Assembly: GCA_026419785.1 (NCBI GenBank)
Contig: JAODTK010003098.1
Location: 248,001-312,000, forward strand
Origin: Sclerodactyla briareus
Lineage: Eukaryota > Echinodermata > Holothuroidea > Dendrochirotida > Sclerodactylidae
DNA: 64,000 nucleotides
Direction: 5' to 3'
Part shown: piece by piece, positions 63,426 through 64,000 of the stretch
Layout: each line of letters begins with the position of its first letter
Numbering within the stretch: the first letter of the stretch is position 1
The notes under the pieces: model-generated
The model's input: only the letters and a program-made list of their open reading frames with translations
What the model was told of the DNA's origin: nothing
The model's database searches: none
Translations under genes and position numbers: made by a program

Positions 63426-64000
63426 GCCTCCTATGAACTGAGTTCGCACGTTGTCTAAGATGAAACACAAGCCTTATGGCTATTTTCGAAATTTCGCTGC
63501 GAGAGTATCATGTCACAATTCTCTTGGCTCGAGGATGATCGAGAGCGTCTACCACTGTGTAAAGTGGTGTGCTCTCACGACGCAAACTTTCCAGTGCCCA
63601 GGCATGTCTGCATTTATCGGGAATACCTGACCCTATCTACAATTAGCTAAGGACTAGCCCTGATTGCGTGGGATGCCACCGGCACTGAGATAAACAAAAG
63701 GGGGGTGCACTCCACAAGTGGTATTTTATTTTTCGTTTCATTTCCTTCGAGAAAACTATTTTTGATCCAAAAAAAGAAACATCACAATATGCAAGTTTTG
63801 ACTTAGAGGGCTGGGGTGAGGGTGTTTCAGAACCGGACGCCCCGCCCCCCCCCCTGCCCCCCCCCTCCTCCCCCCTGTCCAGGAACTCGGACCCCATCGG
63901 GGTAAATTCTGGTGCCACCACTGGTCAAGAGCCGAGAATTTGGAAGAATGTCTAGCTTACGTTAAACAAGTCTACCGTCCGAGTATCATGTGGTCAATCC

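Overview
This window looks like nuclear DNA from a marine invertebrate, most likely a non-vertebrate deuterostome such as an echinoderm or hemichordate. The placement is inferred from four things: a Patched-domain (PTCHD-type) gene with spliceosomal introns, tRNA-derived SINEs with a 'GGGTCATACCAA'-like body, many foldback/MITE elements, and long poly-G runs. I see no bacterial operon, rRNA gene, CRISPR array or viral genome.

The one convincing host gene is on the minus strand. Two coding exons, 25431-24463 and 20112-18438, together encode a protein of roughly 880 residues with the 12-TM Patched/RND layout. Exon A holds a short cytoplasmic N-terminus, TM1, the large first extracellular loop and TM2-TM3. 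Exon B begins inside TM4 with GVGVDN and runs to the C-terminus. A 3' splice site at 25699-25700 shows that at least one upstream non-coding exon exists; a weak candidate with a TATA-like promoter lies at about 33.1-33.9 kb. The frame is broken about once per 100-200 bp while conserved residues survive. I read this mainly as indel noise in the assembly, with a decaying pseudogene as the alternative.

Around this gene the sequence is mostly repeats. A tandem array with a period of about 590 bp occurs in the second intron (about 22.0-23.55 kb) and again, inverted, upstream of exon A (about 27.3-29.5 kb), so the first coding exon lies between long inverted repeats. A dispersed family (family B) occurs at 26.7-27.3, 29.9-30.3, 34.0-34.3, 36.6-37.7 and 47.4-47.9 kb; three of its copies end in a hairpin whose stem shows compensatory base changes. 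A second family (family A) occurs at 2.1, 39.2, 57.75 and 58.35 kb. Other elements are a perfect 66-bp inverted repeat at 7.1-7.3 kb, an element flanked by a 14-bp duplication at 15.8-16.2 kb, a nested terminal-inverted-repeat MITE at 51.4-51.7 kb, a foldback at 63.0-63.4 kb, and tandem duplications at 57.2-58.4 and 60.7-61.15 kb.

Coding remnants of mobile elements include non-LTR reverse-transcriptase C-termini at 7.6-7.9 kb (+) and 8.5-8.8 kb (-), and a PIF/Harbinger (HARBI1-like) N-terminal exon at 61.15-61.34 kb (-). Weaker pieces at 42.9-44.0 kb resemble a Tc1-like transposase and a retroelement aspartic protease. The remaining stretches contain nothing I can assign. I did not find a convincing new defence or enzymatic system. 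The most interesting leads are the inverted arrays flanking an exon, the covarying terminal hairpin, and the unclassified 14-bp-duplication element.
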